From Candidatus Krumholzibacteriota bacterium (GTDB taxonomy: Bacteria > Krumholzibacteriota > Krumholzibacteriia > Krumholzibacteriales > Krumholzibacteriaceae): a stretch of 47,642 nt of DNA. Positions 1 to 10,323 of the stretch are shown in pieces (position 1 is the stretch's first letter; each line of letters begins with the position of its first letter). The stretch lies in assembly GCA_016926065.1 (NCBI GenBank), contig JAFGPI010000162.1, positions 1 to 47,642 on the forward strand. The letters are read 5' to 3'. The notes under the pieces are model-generated. The model saw only the letters and a list, made by a program, of their open reading frames with translations. It was not told where the DNA came from and searched no databases. The position numbers and the translations under genes were made by a program.

Positions 1-744
1 ATGAAAGGGTCGCCTGACGAGGGAACGGTCGTTGAGAGTTTCAACTAAGAATGGGATTGACTCCGCGGTGGTACCGATGCCTATATTGGCACCGTCATTG
101 AAGAGATTGTCCGCCGCCGCCCAGGAGGCGCCGGTATGATAAAGGGTTTGTCCCGAGTTGCCGGAGGGCACGGTGCCGCTCCCGATATCGGTGAAGGAAA
201 GCCAGGCAGCACCGTTGTATCCCTCAAAGTCGCTGCCGGTCCAGCGGATCGTCCCCGGATTCAGGTTCGAGGAATTGCCGAGCCTGATACCTCCGGCGAC
301 ATCCAGCGTCTCGGCGGGGGCGAGCGTGCCGATACCGACCGAACCGCTGGCCGGAATGAGATTAGCCCCGCGCACGCAGAAGGCGTTCAAACTGTAGGCG
401 GAAGAGGCCAGCGGCACGCGCGGAGACAGCTCGGTTTCCCCTTCGACTGAAATACCGATCCAGCATTGCTGGTCAAAGGTCAGATTCAAAGATACGCTCT
501 CGCCGAGTGTCACGTTAAAAATTCCCTTGCTGACGGTTACCGAATTCGTCTCCGTCCACAGGGCAAGGGCACCCACCTCCGATCCGTAAATCCTGAAAGG
601 GAGGCTGTAACTTCCGTCAGTGACCGCCACCCCTCCCACGTCCGTCAACACGCCCTGGTAGTGGAGCGTTCTCGGGACCTGGGGCGTGGCCGAAGGGGTA
701 AGCACCGTCAGTAATAACAGGGCTACCGCGAGTATCCTGAACAT
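1..744 (-). CDS. Secreted surface/tail-fibre-like protein, C-terminus runs off window (partial)
   Basis: Not in the ORF track because it is open at the window edge. Manual reverse-strand translation from ATG at 744 gives MFRILAVALLLLTVLTPSATPQVPRTLHYQGVLTDVGGVAVTDGSYSLPFRIYGSEVGALALWTETNSVTVSKGIFNVTLGESVSLNLTFDQQCWIGISVEGE... with no stop to base 1. Signal peptide, paralogous to the decayed gene at 9.3-10.3 kb. Confidence 0.85.
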   Translation of the reverse strand, partial: MFRILAVALLLLTVLTPSATPQVPRTLHYQGVLTDVGGVAVTDGSYSLPFRIYGSEVGALALWTETNSVTVSKGIFNVTLGESVSLNLTFDQQCWIGISVEGETELSPRVPLASSAYSLNAFCVRGANLIPASGSVGIGTLAPAETLDVAGGIRLGNSSNLNPGTIRWTGSDFEGYNGAAWLSFTDIGSGTVPSGNSGQTLYHTGASWAAADNLFNDGANIGIGTTAESIPFLVETLNDRSLVRRPFH

Positions 745-1009
745 TTCCGACTTCCTTCAAAACACAGGAAAACCGCTGGGTAAACAGTGATTCTAAAATT
801 TTCGCTTGTTGTAATGTGCGGTAATTATCTTAAAATACTTCCCGATTGTCTACATTCCATGAACTCAAAGTGGGAGAGAGAACCCTTTTTTAAAAGTGGG
901 TACAATACTTGACACCACCTGAACTAATCACCAATGCCTTTTCGTATATCAGAGAGCCCCGGGGGAGCGAATACTCTTACTCAAATTTGCAGGCAACGCC
1001 AGAGACTAC

Positions 1010-3439
1010 CTAACGAAGCAAGATCATTTTCCGCGTTCCCACGAAATCACCGGCGAAAAGACGGTAGAAGTAGATGCCGCTGGCGACCGGGGATCCCCGG
1101 TGGTCCTGGGCGGTCCAGCGGATCTCCTGGCTCCCCTTATCCATGTGCCTATCCACCAGGGTCGAGATAAACTCCCCCTTCACGTTGAATATATCGAGCC
1201 TGACATGCGTGGCCCGCGGCAGGTCGAAGCTGATGGTGGTGGAGGGATTGAAAGGGTTGGGCACGTTCTGATGGAGGGAGAATATTTCCGGAACCAAGGT
1301 CCTATCATTCCCGGTGATCGATACCGGGGATGAGGCGTCGCTCTCGTTTCCGTTATAATCGACCGCCGTGATCTTGTAGCTGTACAGGTATCCATCCTCT
1401 ATCTCATCCAACCAGCTGGTTCCCGCGGTCGATTGGACCAGATTCTCTGGAGAGGGAATAAACTCCTCGTCATCACCGCGGAAGATCCGGAAGTAGTCGA
1501 AGTCGTTGGCGGAGCACTCCTCCCACCCCAGCGCGTTTCCGCTGCCGGTGTTATAGGCGACCGTAAAGCCTGCGGGTGCTCCCGGAGGCAGATTATCCAC
1601 CGAATATCCGCTGTCCGGCCCGCTTACGAACCAGACGGCGGGATTGGTGGTGTGAGCGGAAACGAGGTAAACCGAATAGGGTATACCCGATCCCGACGAG
1701 TCGGCCAGGGTGGTGGTCCGGTATGTGTATTCACCGCTCTGGGTGGCGTCGAAACTGCCGATGAACTCCCAGGCGCCCTCCGGCTGAACGGCCGCGGGGA
1801 CCGTTACCAGGAAACGCCCGCTCTCCGATTCAAAGATCTCCGCCTCCCCGCATCCGATGGGGGATTTCAGCTTTATCCGTTGTATGGGGAGCATTCCCGC
1901 ACGCTCAAGCAGGGAAAAAGCGACCGGGTCGTCGACCCTCTGCCAGATATCGTAATGATCGACCTGCTCCAGCTCCTGGCCGTTATGATCGCGGTCGGAC
2001 GCGGTGATGGTGACGCGCAGGTGGCCGCCCTGATCGCCGGGCACGTCCTCCACCCCGGTTATCTCCGGTTCGGGGGAGACCACGTATCCGGAGCAATTGA
2101 TCGACTGGGCGTAGATATCCATAGCGGCCACCCCCCGGTCAGCGGTGATCGCCGCCAGGATGCCTCCGGCTCCGTCCGCGTCAAAATCGTAATAATAATC
2201 GGGATCCAGCAGGCCTTCGATCACTTCCACGCCGTTCTCGGCCCAAATCGGACCTCCTCCTATGTTTAACTTCTGGCCGTAAATGTATTCATGGTGGCGC
2301 CTGTCTTCCCAGACCGCTATGCAGCCCGCCGCGCAGGGAAGCAGCCGGGGACTCTCCTGGTTGTCGTTGTCCAGGCAGACGGGTACACCGCCGACGGTCC
2401 ACAGCGGATTTCCGTGGACATCGATCCTCTGGGCGTAAATATCATCTCTGTCATCCCTATGATCAACCCAGACGATATAGGCGCCGCCGCTGCCGTCGTC
2501 CAGGATATCGGGCGTCTCCTGGAGTTCGTCCTCCGAGCAGACGGGCACCGCCGCCGGCCACTGTAGTGTGCCGCCGGCGTGTATCCTCCGGGCCAGGATA
2601 TCGTAACCGCCCGCGAGCCCCTCCTCCCAGGCAATGATGGCGTTACCCATAGCGTCGCCCGCGATGGCGGGATGGCCGCGTCTGACATCACCCACCGCGA
2701 CCGCCACTCCGTCCGTGGTCCAGACGGTCCCGGACGAGAAAATCCTTTGCGCGTATACTTCATACTCGGGGTGGGCGGCTCTTGAGCTGAGGAACGCGAT
2801 GATGGCCCCCCCGGAACCGTCGGCCACGATGCGGGGCTCGTCCTCGTCGGAGGAGGCCGTGGAAACGGCCACATGCCCCGGAGGATCGTCCCACATCAAC
2901 GTTCCCGCGCCGTTTAGCTTCTGGGCGTATATATGATTGCCCGAGACCTGATACAGGTAAGCCACGATTACACCCCCGGCCCCGTCGGCGACCGCCACCA
3001 GTTTATCCACGTTTCCCCCCCCGGTGACCTGCACCCCGCCGGATGTCCATTGAACCGCCCCCGATCCATCTATCCGCTGGGCGTAAACATCCGTTCCCGT
3101 TTCCAGCCAGAGGAGGATCGCACCCCCCGCCCCGTCGGTCACCATCTCCAGTAACCGGTGGTCTCCGCTCCCGCTCACCTGAATCCCCCCGGCCGTCCAG
3201 TAGGCATTACCGGATCCGTCGACCCTCTGGGCGTAGATCTTGCGGTCGGGATTACGCGAGTCCTGCCAGGCGATGATCGCCCCTCCCGCGCCGTCGGACA
3301 CTATCTTCGCGACCGACTGGTCATACGCCTCGCCGCAGACCAGCAGGCCGTCGGGAGGCCAGGCCGCGTTAAGAATGGTTGGATTAAATACCGCTATACA
3401 AAGAATGAAAACAACGGACCCGGTTAAAATGAATCGCAT
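1010..3439 (-). CDS. Secreted repeat (beta-propeller-like) protein with FlgD-like / T9SS-type C-terminal sorting domain
   Basis: ORF 1010..3448. Repeats of the form DGxGGxIIxWxDxRxxxxDIYAQRIDxxGxxxWTxGGVxV; C-terminal LHQNVPNPFNPSTTISFDLPRATHVRLDIFNVKGE...GIYFYRLFAGDFVGTRKMILLR; signal peptide from ATG at 3439. Confidence 0.88.
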   Translation of the reverse strand: MRFILTGSVVFILCIAVFNPTILNAAWPPDGLLVCGEAYDQSVAKIVSDGAGGAIIAWQDSRNPDRKIYAQRVDGSGNAYWTAGGIQVSGSGDHRLLEMVTDGAGGAILLWLETGTDVYAQRIDGSGAVQWTSGGVQVTGGGNVDKLVAVADGAGGVIVAYLYQVSGNHIYAQKLNGAGTLMWDDPPGHVAVSTASSDEDEPRIVADGSGGAIIAFLSSRAAHPEYEVYAQRIFSSGTVWTTDGVAVAVGDVRRGHPAIAGDAMGNAIIAWEEGLAGGYDILARRIHAGGTLQWPAAVPVCSEDELQETPDILDDGSGGAYIVWVDHRDDRDDIYAQRIDVHGNPLWTVGGVPVCLDNDNQESPRLLPCAAGCIAVWEDRRHHEYIYGQKLNIGGGPIWAENGVEVIEGLLDPDYYYDFDADGAGGILAAITADRGVAAMDIYAQSINCSGYVVSPEPEITGVEDVPGDQGGHLRVTITASDRDHNGQELEQVDHYDIWQRVDDPVAFSLLERAGMLPIQRIKLKSPIGCGEAEIFESESGRFLVTVPAAVQPEGAWEFIGSFDATQSGEYTYRTTTLADSSGSGIPYSVYLVSAHTTNPAVWFVSGPDSGYSVDNLPPGAPAGFTVAYNTGSGNALGWEECSANDFDYFRIFRGDDEEFIPSPENLVQSTAGTSWLDEIEDGYLYSYKITAVDYNGNESDASSPVSITGNDRTLVPEIFSLHQNVPNPFNPSTTISFDLPRATHVRLDIFNVKGEFISTLVDRHMDKGSQEIRWTAQDHRGSPVASGIYFYRLFAGDFVGTRKMILLR

Positions 3440-3614
3440 AGCACTCACCTCTTCTGGCTGGTTATAATAATTGGATGAAAATATGCTAAGACATTATATC
3501 ACAATATATATATATTTCAACCTCTGTCTGTGGTGACGATCGATGCCGGACAAAAATGGTCTGCTAATTATTTTCCGGCGAGGCAGTGGGTTTTTGGACC
3601 TGGCGGGGAAAGCA

Positions 3615-5225
3615 TTAATGCGGATCATCCGGTTTTTCTTCCGGATCTCGAAGAAGCCTCTGTTCGGCTCGGGTGAGTCTGTGCATGAACGAGTCTTTCT
3701 TGAACTCGGTCGTCCAGCGCTTTACTATGATCCATCCTCCGAAGCGCAGCAGATTGGTCCGCCAGGGGCGATACCATTTTCGCCAGCCCACCTTGATGTT
3801 GAAGAGCGAGAAAATTATGGAGGGGAAGGTCAGAATGTTGATACCAATGGCAAACATGGACCGGAAACGGTAGAAGCGCCCCATGATCTTGCGTATGGCC
3901 GACTGCATCTCCTTGGGGGTAAGGGGCTCATCGGGACGGAACAGCGGGAAGTTACCGTCATAGTATTCCCAACCGACGCAGTCGAGGGGGAAGATGCGGT
4001 TCTGGGCGGCAAGACGGTCCGTCAGTTCCGTTCCGGGAAGCGGGGCGGGCAAAAGCACCTGTATGGTGTCGAGCCGGGCCTGCTTAATGAAGGTTCGAAA
4101 AATACGTATCCGTTCGGCCGTGGAGATATTCAGCCGCAGGCCCTCGGGGAGGGGGTAACCGAAGATGAACATCCCGTGCACCAGGAAACCGGCTTGGTGG
4201 TACAACCGGGTCATGGAGATCATGTCTTCCGGGTGGATCCTCTTGTCCATGGCCTTCAACTCCTCGGCTATGGGCGACTCGAAACCGATGGCGACCGTGT
4301 AGATGCCCGCCCGGCGCATGGCATGGAGCATTTCGGTGTCTTTCGCCCGGTCCAGCCTTATCTGCACGGTAATGTCCAGCCTTCTGCCGACGGCCTTCTG
4401 ATACTCGGCCAGCAAGGAGCAGAGCCGCATCGTATCTTCACGCTTGTGCCCGAACAAATCGTCGACGATGAAAAAATGCCTGGCATTGTGCGATTCCAGC
4501 AAGGCGGCGATCTGCTCGACCACACGTTCGACCTCGGCGGCGCGGGGCTTACCCTTTACGGTGCAGAACTCGCAATTCATGCCGCAACCGCGAATCCAGC
4601 CGACCGGATAAAGCTTGATCTTGGCGTAACGCACCAGGTTGAAATTGGGGAGCGGCAGCTCATCGAAATTGGTGATGGGATCCCTTTCCCGGGTCCTGAT
4701 TATCCGACCATCCCGCATAAAGGCAATACCGGCGACCTCCTCGAGTTCCCCTCCCGCGCAGATTACCTCCAGCAGTTCCTTGATGGTACTTTCTCCTTCA
4801 CCGATAACGACGAAATCGACGCCGCCCTCGAGGGCCTCCCCGATATTGCTCCCCACGAAATGCTGGCCCCCCACGATCACGGTTACACCCTTCTCCTTGT
4901 AGAATCTCACCAGCTCGTTGAGCCGCGGTATGGTACTGCTGAGCCCCCCGTAGAGACCCACCACGTCGGTGCGCCGGATAGCCTGGAGGGTGCCGTGATC
5001 CGGCCGCCCCCTGCCGTCCTTGGGACCGAACCGGCGGTAATTGTTCTCGTCTATGACCTCAACATCCCAACCTTTCATCATGCTAACCACGGTCGCGACC
5101 ATGAGCGGCCCCAGGGCGGTGGTGGTCTTTGCGATTTTCGAGTAGATATTGAAAGTGGGATAAGCCGGGATAATCATCCTGAAACGCAGCCGGCGTGAAC
5201 TTCCTCTTGCGAAATAAATTCCCAA
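3615..5225 (-). CDS. B12-binding domain-containing radical SAM protein (start possibly 5177)
   Basis: 536 aa; N-terminal cobalamin-binding-like region (IIPAYPTFNIYSKIAKTT...), radical SAM motif GCGMNCEFC (CxxxCxxC), HGMFIFGYP. Confidence 0.88.
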   Translation of the reverse strand: MGIYFARGSSRRLRFRMIIPAYPTFNIYSKIAKTTTALGPLMVATVVSMMKGWDVEVIDENNYRRFGPKDGRGRPDHGTLQAIRRTDVVGLYGGLSSTIPRLNELVRFYKEKGVTVIVGGQHFVGSNIGEALEGGVDFVVIGEGESTIKELLEVICAGGELEEVAGIAFMRDGRIIRTRERDPITNFDELPLPNFNLVRYAKIKLYPVGWIRGCGMNCEFCTVKGKPRAAEVERVVEQIAALLESHNARHFFIVDDLFGHKREDTMRLCSLLAEYQKAVGRRLDITVQIRLDRAKDTEMLHAMRRAGIYTVAIGFESPIAEELKAMDKRIHPEDMISMTRLYHQAGFLVHGMFIFGYPLPEGLRLNISTAERIRIFRTFIKQARLDTIQVLLPAPLPGTELTDRLAAQNRIFPLDCVGWEYYDGNFPLFRPDEPLTPKEMQSAIRKIMGRFYRFRSMFAIGINILTFPSIIFSLFNIKVGWRKWYRPWRTNLLRFGGWIIVKRWTTEFKKDSFMHRLTRAEQRLLRDPEEKPDDPH

Positions 5226-5297
5226 TGCTCTCCTGCCTTCCTTTCCTTACCGGCGCGACGCGGTACTGGCGCTTAAGCTTTTTGAGGGTGGCGCCGG

Positions 5298-6713
5298 TCA
5301 AGGGGCCGGCAACCACCCCTTTTTCTCGAACTCTCTTCTGGCAAGCCTGACCATGATCTTGGGCAGCTTGGCGATAAAGTACATTAAATCGAAGGCGGAG
5401 AATATCTCCGCCGTGTAAGACTTTTTGAGTATATGAAATAGCTGTCCGAAATCGTAAAATGTCTTTCTAATCCCATTCCTTATCCGCCTCAGGTCCTTCA
5501 GGTTGTACCGGTCCGAATAGACCGGCCCCCCCACGGAATCACAGTGGTATCCGGGCGTATTCTCGACGACCTCCTTCAAGGGAGAATATTTCTCCACCCT
5601 CAGCTTCTGGAAAGTTATCGAATCGAGCTTCAACTCTTTCGCGAACCGGGCAATGTAGGTCATTTCCTCTTCCGTCTCCCCGATATTTCCGTATATGAAG
5701 TAGCCGTGGATATAAAAATTATATCTGTTCAGAATCTTGAAGGCTTCCCTTACCTGCTGCTGGTTGAAACCTTTATCGAGCTGCTTTAATATCCTGTCGT
5801 GGGGCGATTCAATGCCGATAAGCAATATCTTGAATCCGGCCTTCTGCGCCAGCTCCAGAAGCTTTGGATGCCGGGCGATTTCGATCCGTGTCTGCACGAT
5901 GAATTTTTTCTCGATTCCATTTTCGATGATCAGTTCGCAAAGTTCTTCACTTCTGCGAGGATTGGTGAAGAAGTTATCGTCGCTGAACAAAACGACATCG
6001 GCGGTAATTTTTTTGAGCTCGTCTATTACGGAGGGGAGGGACCTTTCCGTATATTTCCTTTTCTGTCCGAGGGGATTCAGGCTGAAGGTGCAGAATTTAC
6101 AGTTATAGGGACATCCGCGGGAGGTAAGGATCGTGTCGAAGGTGAATCTGGCCACTTTGACCCCATTTTGTACCCAGTGGTAATCGTGCCTTCGCAGTGA
6201 CCGGTCCGGATAAGCATCGCCCAAGTCATCCGGGAGTGATCTGTTCTGGTTGTGCACCGGCATTCCGTTCCCGCGAAACGAGAGTCCCGGAATATCCTGG
6301 GAAGGAACACCCTTAAGGATCTCCCTGATCGTCTCCTCCCCCTCCCCCCTCACGATCAGATCGATATTCGGGCATTTCTCGAGTAGTGTTTCAACCTCTT
6401 CCGTCGCCTTATGCCCTCCGACCACGGTGGTGACATCATCCGGTAATCGGCCGATAAAATCGCAAATTTCCTTGAACTGTGAATCCCAGGTGATGCTTAT
6501 GCATAAAAGATCTATCTCCTTTTTAATAAAATCGGATAACACTTCTACATCCCGGTATTCCTTTTCATATCTCAAATCTAGGAGGGTCACCTTGCCCGCG
6601 AGGTCTTTCATGTTGGTAACGATGTATTCCAGTCCGGTGGGAGGGAAGACCCCCATGGTGGCGGTGGAATCCCTGAAATAAGGGTATAAGGCCAGGGCGT
6701 GTTTGAATATCAC
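5298..6713 (-). CDS. B12-binding domain-containing radical SAM protein
   Basis: 471 aa; VVGGHKATEEVETLL, GEGEETIREIL, SRGCPYNCKFCTFS (CxxxCxxC), IHGYFIYGNIGETEEEM. Confidence 0.9.
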   Translation of the reverse strand: MIFKHALALYPYFRDSTATMGVFPPTGLEYIVTNMKDLAGKVTLLDLRYEKEYRDVEVLSDFIKKEIDLLCISITWDSQFKEICDFIGRLPDDVTTVVGGHKATEEVETLLEKCPNIDLIVRGEGEETIREILKGVPSQDIPGLSFRGNGMPVHNQNRSLPDDLGDAYPDRSLRRHDYHWVQNGVKVARFTFDTILTSRGCPYNCKFCTFSLNPLGQKRKYTERSLPSVIDELKKITADVVLFSDDNFFTNPRRSEELCELIIENGIEKKFIVQTRIEIARHPKLLELAQKAGFKILLIGIESPHDRILKQLDKGFNQQQVREAFKILNRYNFYIHGYFIYGNIGETEEEMTYIARFAKELKLDSITFQKLRVEKYSPLKEVVENTPGYHCDSVGGPVYSDRYNLKDLRRIRNGIRKTFYDFGQLFHILKKSYTAEIFSAFDLMYFIAKLPKIMVRLARREFEKKGWLPAP

Positions 6714-7050
6714 TCTTTAAGATCCTTCAATTTTAGACGCGGGATTGAGGGAATGATCAGCAGGGTTAGTGCATGAAATTATGCTATTTTGAACGTTTCC
6801 CATCTTACCTGTATAACCGCGACTGCCGTTTATATCACCGGCAATCGCTTGCTCGCACGATTTCCGGGGAGAACTCCAATTACCCGGAGGCTACAAGTTG
6901 CGGGCGGTACTGTCAAGCGCAATAACTTTCCGGGGGAATCCGGCAACCACTTTTCCCTGCTCCGGTACCGCCCGGCAGACCGCGCTGCCGCCGGCGGCTG
7001 TTTCCATATTCCACGCCGAATCGCCCGGCTAGGGCCGGGGAGCGTTTGTC

Positions 7051-8133
7051 CTAGGGCACCCGGTATACGAGTGAATTGACGTTCATGCCGGCGCCCACCG
7101 AAGCCATCACGTGAACGTCCCCCCTGCGCAGCGTGTGGTTTTCGAGCTTGCCCCTGTACAGCAGGTCGAGGATGGTGGGGATCGTTGCCACCGAGCTGTT
7201 CCCCAGCCAGGATATCGTCATCGGCATTATGGAAACGGGTAAGTTTTTCACCCGGAACAGCTTGGTTACCCGCTTCAGGATGGCTTGGACCATCTTGCCG
7301 TTTGCCTGGTGGAACAGGAACTTGTTGATATCCTCGATCGACAGTCCCGCTTTGTCGATACAACTCTTCACCACCTTCGGAACGGTCAGCAGCGCGTACT
7401 CGTAAACGCTTCGCCCGTCCATCTTCAGAAACAGCCGTTTCCCCTTATAATCGGCGCGGTTCGATTTTCCCATACTGAGGTAGAAAGCCTGTTTGACCGA
7501 GTCGGTTCTGGATAAATGGGAAAGAATCCCCGTGGGCTCGCCGCTGGAAAAACCTTCCAGAACCACCGCTCCGGCTCCATCGGAATAGATCATGCTGTCC
7601 CGGTCGTGGGGATCGGATATCCTCGACAGGGTCTCGACCCCGATCACCAGGGTCTTTTTAGCATCTCCCGACCGGATATAGTAATCGGCCTGTATCATTC
7701 CCTGGAGCCAGCCCGGGCAACCGAATAAAACGTCGTACGCGACCGCGGCGGGATTCCTGATACCCAGTTTCTGTTTGACCCTGGAGGCGAGGCTGGGCAC
7801 GCTATTGAGGCTTTTGTTCTCCTTATCAACGTCGCCGAAATTGTGCGCGAGGATTATATAGTCGAGCTGCTCGCCGTCTATCTCTGAAGATTTAAGAGCC
7901 TCTTTAGCGGCGTAATAGGCCATATCCGAGGACACCAGATTGTCGGCAATATACCGCCGTTCGGAGATATCGGTGATCCTGCCGAAATCGTCTATAATCT
8001 CGTCGTTATTTTTCGCAAATCCATTCCCCGCCAGGTCGAAAAATTCATTTTCCAGGAAACTTTCATTGTCAATCCTCGTCGGAGGGATATAGCTCCCGGT
8101 CCCGGTGATGACGGAATAAATCTTTTCACTCAC
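7051..8133 (-). CDS. 3-oxoacyl-ACP synthase III family protein (KAS III / FabH-like)
   Basis: 360 aa thiolase fold; apparent catalytic triad Cys in DVLFGCPGWLQG, His in FLFHQANGKM, Asn in SWLGNSSVATIP. Confidence 0.88.
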   Translation of the reverse strand: MSEKIYSVITGTGSYIPPTRIDNESFLENEFFDLAGNGFAKNNDEIIDDFGRITDISERRYIADNLVSSDMAYYAAKEALKSSEIDGEQLDYIILAHNFGDVDKENKSLNSVPSLASRVKQKLGIRNPAAVAYDVLFGCPGWLQGMIQADYYIRSGDAKKTLVIGVETLSRISDPHDRDSMIYSDGAGAVVLEGFSSGEPTGILSHLSRTDSVKQAFYLSMGKSNRADYKGKRLFLKMDGRSVYEYALLTVPKVVKSCIDKAGLSIEDINKFLFHQANGKMVQAILKRVTKLFRVKNLPVSIMPMTISWLGNSSVATIPTILDLLYRGKLENHTLRRGDVHVMASVGAGMNVNSLVYRVP

Positions 8134-8442
8134 ATCCCTCTCCTTCGGCCCGAACAGCGAACGGAAGCATGGAAAATCCGCAACAAAACCAGCCGCCGTC
8201 GATTAAATCAAGGATCTTTGACAGCGACACCGTTTATATCATTCAACTCCGCCCGGAGGAAGTCAATCTAAATATCGAATGATCAGGGCATAATCCGGAT
8301 CCGCCATTGCCCGGTGGCGTATAGTCTTAGCCTGTTTTATTGCCCGGGCCACACCAGTGGCCGGTGGGTGAGGATCGCCAAAGGCGAAATCAAGTGGTCT
8401 CCGGCGAATCCATAAATAATCTGAAAAATCTTACTTTGGGCT

Positions 8443-8637
8443 TGTTTTTTTAAAAAAACATGATATATTCATGGCGAAACGGATGGATTCGGGATTGATT
8501 TGGATCAGTTGACCGAAAAAGATGATGAACGAGACCTATCTACTAGTTGATCTTCTCTATTAGGGGACTTGTAAGTATTCCGGAAAAAATATCTGTTTGG
8601 TTCATTTTTTTTCGTATGAGGCCTATAGGAGGCTGTA
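8443..8637 (+). promoter_or_regulatory. Putative promoter / long 5' leader of the RRM gene
   Basis: Palindrome tgtttttttaaaaaaaca (8443-8460) overlapping catgatatattcatg (8459-8473); about 160 nt from there to the ATG; SD-like taggagg at about 8626. Confidence 0.4.
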
Positions 8638-8928
8638 ATGAAGATTTACGTTGGTAACTTGTCTTTTGACACGGGAGAAAGCGATCTGAGGAAAGCTTTC
8701 GAAGAACATGGAGCGGTCGAATCCGTATCCATCATCACGGACAGGGACTCAGGACGTTCGAAGGGATTCGGTTTCGTCGAGATGTCGAACGACACCGAAG
8801 CTCAGGCTGCCATCGACAGCTTGAACGAAAAAGAGTTCATGGACCGTACCATCAAGGTCAACAAGGCACGTCCGCGCAACGATAACCGCGGCGGCGGTGG
8901 CCGCGGTGGCTTCGGTCGCGGTTACTAG
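8638..8928 (+). CDS. RNA-binding protein, single RRM with Gly/Arg-rich tail
   Basis: RNP2 KIYVGNL, RNP1 SKGFGFVEM, tail NDNRGGGGRGGFGRGY; 96 aa. Confidence 0.95.
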   Translation: MKIYVGNLSFDTGESDLRKAFEEHGAVESVSIITDRDSGRSKGFGFVEMSNDTEAQAAIDSLNEKEFMDRTIKVNKARPRNDNRGGGGRGGFGRGY

Positions 8929-8987
8929 AGCTTAAGCTCAAATATAACCGGGTGTTGCAGATAGGGTAACGCTCCGGCCAAAATAAA

Positions 8988-9025
8988 GAGGGAAGCCGGA
9001 TATCCGGCTTCCCTCGAATCTTTTT
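8988..9025 (+). terminator. Rho-independent terminator of the RRM gene
   Basis: Perfect 28-bp palindrome gagggaagccggatatccggcttccctc (8988-9015) followed by gaatcttttt, about 60 nt after the stop. Confidence 0.8.
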
Positions 9026-9293
9026 CGGGGAATCCTCCCTACCCGGTTCCGCCCGCACCTCCAACTAAAAATTACCCTGCGGCTAAAGTTTACGCCTTTG
9101 AGATGGTCACTAGAAGTATCCAACGCGCGGTGAGGTTACCCATAACACTCCGGGAAGCCTAGTACTCCGGGGATTACCCATGCTGGCCCGCCCCGAATCA
9201 TCCCGGCGGCGCTACGGCCCCTCCCCTCCGAGCCATCGAGGTGACGTGGGGGCCGTAGCGTCCGGCCTGGACCAGTGCCCGGTCTGCCCGGTG

Positions 9294-10312
9294 CTACCGC
9301 TTCTGGCTGAACCGGTAATCTTTGCCTTTGCTCTCCGGATAATCGTAGGCCCGGGGATTGAGGAGCTCGCCGCGGGCGCAGGCCTTGTTGGAGGGACCCT
9401 TGTCCTCCTCCACGGGCCGCGTCAGCATTCGCGCTACGGGAGCATCCCGGTCGGCGTAGGCGACCCAGGAAACCGCCCGGCCCGGTTCCCCGAAGACCGT
9501 GAATCCACCGCATCCCGGCCCCTCACCCCGTAACTATTGGGTCCTTCCCCCGCGCCGTACACCCCGACCCGGTTGGCGGTGTTGGAGAGTCCGTATACAC
9601 CGCAGCTGTCACCTCCCAAATAACCGTAATTCCCGCCGCTGTCGTTGTAACCGTAAGCCCCTATTCATCGGTCGCCAGGTAGGCCTCGTTACCGCCGTTG
9701 TTTTGCGCGTAGAGCGCGTTTTGGTCGGCGGTGACCACCTTCAAGCGATCGCCGCTGCTCGGTTGCGTGTTGATACCGACCCGGCTCCAGGTATAGATGT
9801 TACCGCCAATGAATATCCAGTCCCCGTCCGAGATGGAACCCGGAGACTGCCAGGTCCCCCGGCCAGACGGTATATATCCCCGCCGTTGAAGGCCCAGTCG
9901 CCGTCCGGCACCGATACCAGCGATGATTCGGCGATCGCCGCGCGCATCGTCCGCGGTACCGCCGTGATCCTCATGCGGGGTTCCATCTCGGGGTCCTCCC
10001 CCACCCGGATGGCGAGCCACCGCTCGTTCGCCTCGAAGAGTATGTCGGGGAGCCCGGCGTATCGTCCCAGGATCACATTGAACAATCCGAAACTGACGGG
10101 TACATTCTGGTGCGCTTCGGTCCAGAGCGCCGGCACTCCCGTGCTGTCGGCATATATGCGGAAGGTGAGGTCGTAGTCTCCGTTGAGGGGTCCCTCGGAG
10201 CCGGTGATCGTGCCTTGATAGTTGATGAGCCTCGGCACGCCCGTCGAGACAAGCGACCCGAACCCCAGGGTGATAATCAATAACAGTGAAAAACATCGAA
10301 TCATTTTCATGG
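9294..10312 (-). pseudogene. Decayed paralog of the secreted surface/tail-fibre-like protein (multiple frame breaks)
   Basis: MKMIRCFSLLLIITLGFGSLVSTGVPRLINYQGTITGSEGPLNGDYDLTFRIYADSTGVPALWTEAHQN... continues only by switching frames near 9856-9860, 9661 and 9510: ...GGDIYRLAGG|TWQSPGSISDGDWIFIGGNIYTWSRVGINTQ...ATDE|GAYGYNDSGGNYGYLGGDSCGVYGLSNTANRVGVYGAGEGPNSYGVRGRDA|GGFTVFGEPGRAVSWVAYADRDAPVARM...FSQKR*. Confidence 0.7.
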
Positions 10313-10323
10313 CCGTCACCTCG

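Noticed and set aside
1433-2269. 278-aa + strand ORF
   Set aside because: Antisense to the secreted repeat protein; its apparent repeats only mirror the repeats of the true CDS.
3543-5198. 551-aa + strand ORF
   Set aside because: Antisense to the radical SAM gene 3615..5225, which has clear family motifs; the antisense product has none. GC-rich codon-usage artefact.
6714-7050. ORFs in the gap between the radical SAM and KAS III genes (e.g. 6789..7079 +)
   Set aside because: No SD, no domain resemblance, overlapping ORFs in several frames typical of non-coding GC-rich DNA.
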